Shown here piece after piece: positions 6,025 through 6,131 of a DNA stretch of 6,131 bases (its first letter is position 1; each line of letters begins with the position of its first letter). The stretch spans positions 3,815-9,945 of the forward strand of contig DEBL01000057.1 in NCBI GenBank assembly GCA_002348535.1, written 5' to 3'. The notes below the pieces were generated by a model that had not been told where the DNA came from, made no database searches, and saw nothing but the letters and a program-made list of their open reading frames with translations. This DNA comes from Deltaproteobacteria bacterium UBA2957. GTDB lineage: Bacteria; Myxococcota_A; UBA796. The position numbers and the translations under genes were made by a program.

Positions 6025-6102
6025 ATGTACGAGATTTTAGTTGAGCTTTCGCTCGCGGCGGCATTCGTTGGATGTATTGGTTTGTTCTTCCGTTCAGTTT
6101 AA
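6025..6102 (+). CDS. Possible 25-residue single-pass membrane microprotein
   Basis: The ATG at 6025 follows a G-rich stretch whose GGAG core (6013-6016) lies eight bases upstream, a good ribosome binding site. The 25-residue product has an acidic start (MYEILVELS), a hydrophobic segment (LAAAFVGCIGLFF) and a basic end (RSV), the pattern of a very small single-pass inner-membrane protein with one cysteine. The frame stops with TAA at 6100-6102, five bases before a hairpin. An in-frame ATG at 5941 would make a 53-residue version but lacks a ribosome binding site. I recognise no family. A short hydrophobic frame can arise by chance, so this stays a candidate. Confidence 0.3.
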   Translation: MYEILVELSLAAAFVGCIGLFFRSV

Positions 6103-6106
6103 TCCT

Positions 6107-6129
6107 CAGCGCCGAGGCGCTGCCGCCTC
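6107..6129 (+). other. Two overlapping, mutually exclusive hairpins
   Basis: CAGCGCC (6107-6113) can pair with GGCGCTG (6116-6122). Alternatively GAGGCG (6114-6119) can pair with CGCCTC (6124-6129) across the loop CTGC. Both use the bases GGCG at 6116-6119, so only one can form at a time. The window ends two bases later, so it cannot be seen whether a T-run follows and makes this a terminator. Confidence 0.4.
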
Positions 6130-6131
6130 TC

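Larger units (their letters stand above)
5899..6131. other. Right-edge region without a clear large gene
   Basis: These 233 bp upstream of the YycJ-like gene show no convincing large ORF on either strand. On the plus strand they hold two very short reading frames with good ribosome binding sites, a T7 run (5932-5938), a 9-bp inverted repeat (5959-5983) and overlapping hairpins (6107-6129). The promoter for the YycJ-like gene should lie here on the minus strand, but no clear -35/-10 pair was found. TTGAAA next to an A-tract (5936-5941 on the plus strand) lacks a partner at the right spacing. Confidence 0.5.

Noticed and set aside
5926..6027. A 33-codon minus-strand frame starting at 6027
   Set aside because: It has no ribosome binding site and a proline/threonine-rich motif-free translation. 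It is probably a shadow of non-coding DNA.

Overview
This is a bacterial chromosomal segment with compact, mostly housekeeping gene content, a moderately high GC content (judged by eye), short gaps and several short same-strand gene groups. There are no mobile elements, tRNAs, rRNAs or CRISPR arrays. The lineage cannot be fixed from these genes. A lipobox-bearing lipoprotein and the general gene style fit an environmental diderm bacterium, but this is only an impression.

Layout, left to right. (1) Positions 1-712, minus strand: a dihydroneopterin aldolase gene (folB) overlaps by 4 bp (ATGA) a following gene for a RibD C-terminal/DHFR-like reductase, which runs off the left edge. (2) Positions 713-876: a 164-bp divergent intergenic region. 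(3) Positions 877-1962, plus strand: a 361-residue 6-phosphofructokinase with an unusual combination of phosphoryl-donor residues. (4) Positions 1983-3246, minus strand: a small lipoprotein of unknown function followed 22 bp later by an NADPH-dependent FMN reductase-type flavoprotein. (5) Positions 3308-3721, plus strand: a DCC/DUF393 thiol-disulfide oxidoreductase-like protein. (6) Positions 3732-5898, minus strand: a YycJ/WalJ-type metallo-beta-lactamase-fold protein followed 16 bp later by adenylosuccinate lyase (purB). (7) Positions 5899-6131: about 230 bp without a clear large gene. It holds two very small plus-strand reading frames with good Shine-Dalgarno sequences, a 9-bp inverted repeat, and two mutually exclusive hairpins at the right edge.

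Together the genes cover pterin/folate synthesis (folB and its coupled reductase), glycolysis (phosphofructokinase), purine synthesis (purB) and redox functions (flavoprotein, DCC protein). No defence or secondary-metabolite system is visible. The points most worth a second look are the translationally coupled folB/RibD-C pair, the hybrid Gly/Lys active site of the phosphofructokinase, the orphan lipoprotein, and the small-ORF and hairpin cluster at the right edge.
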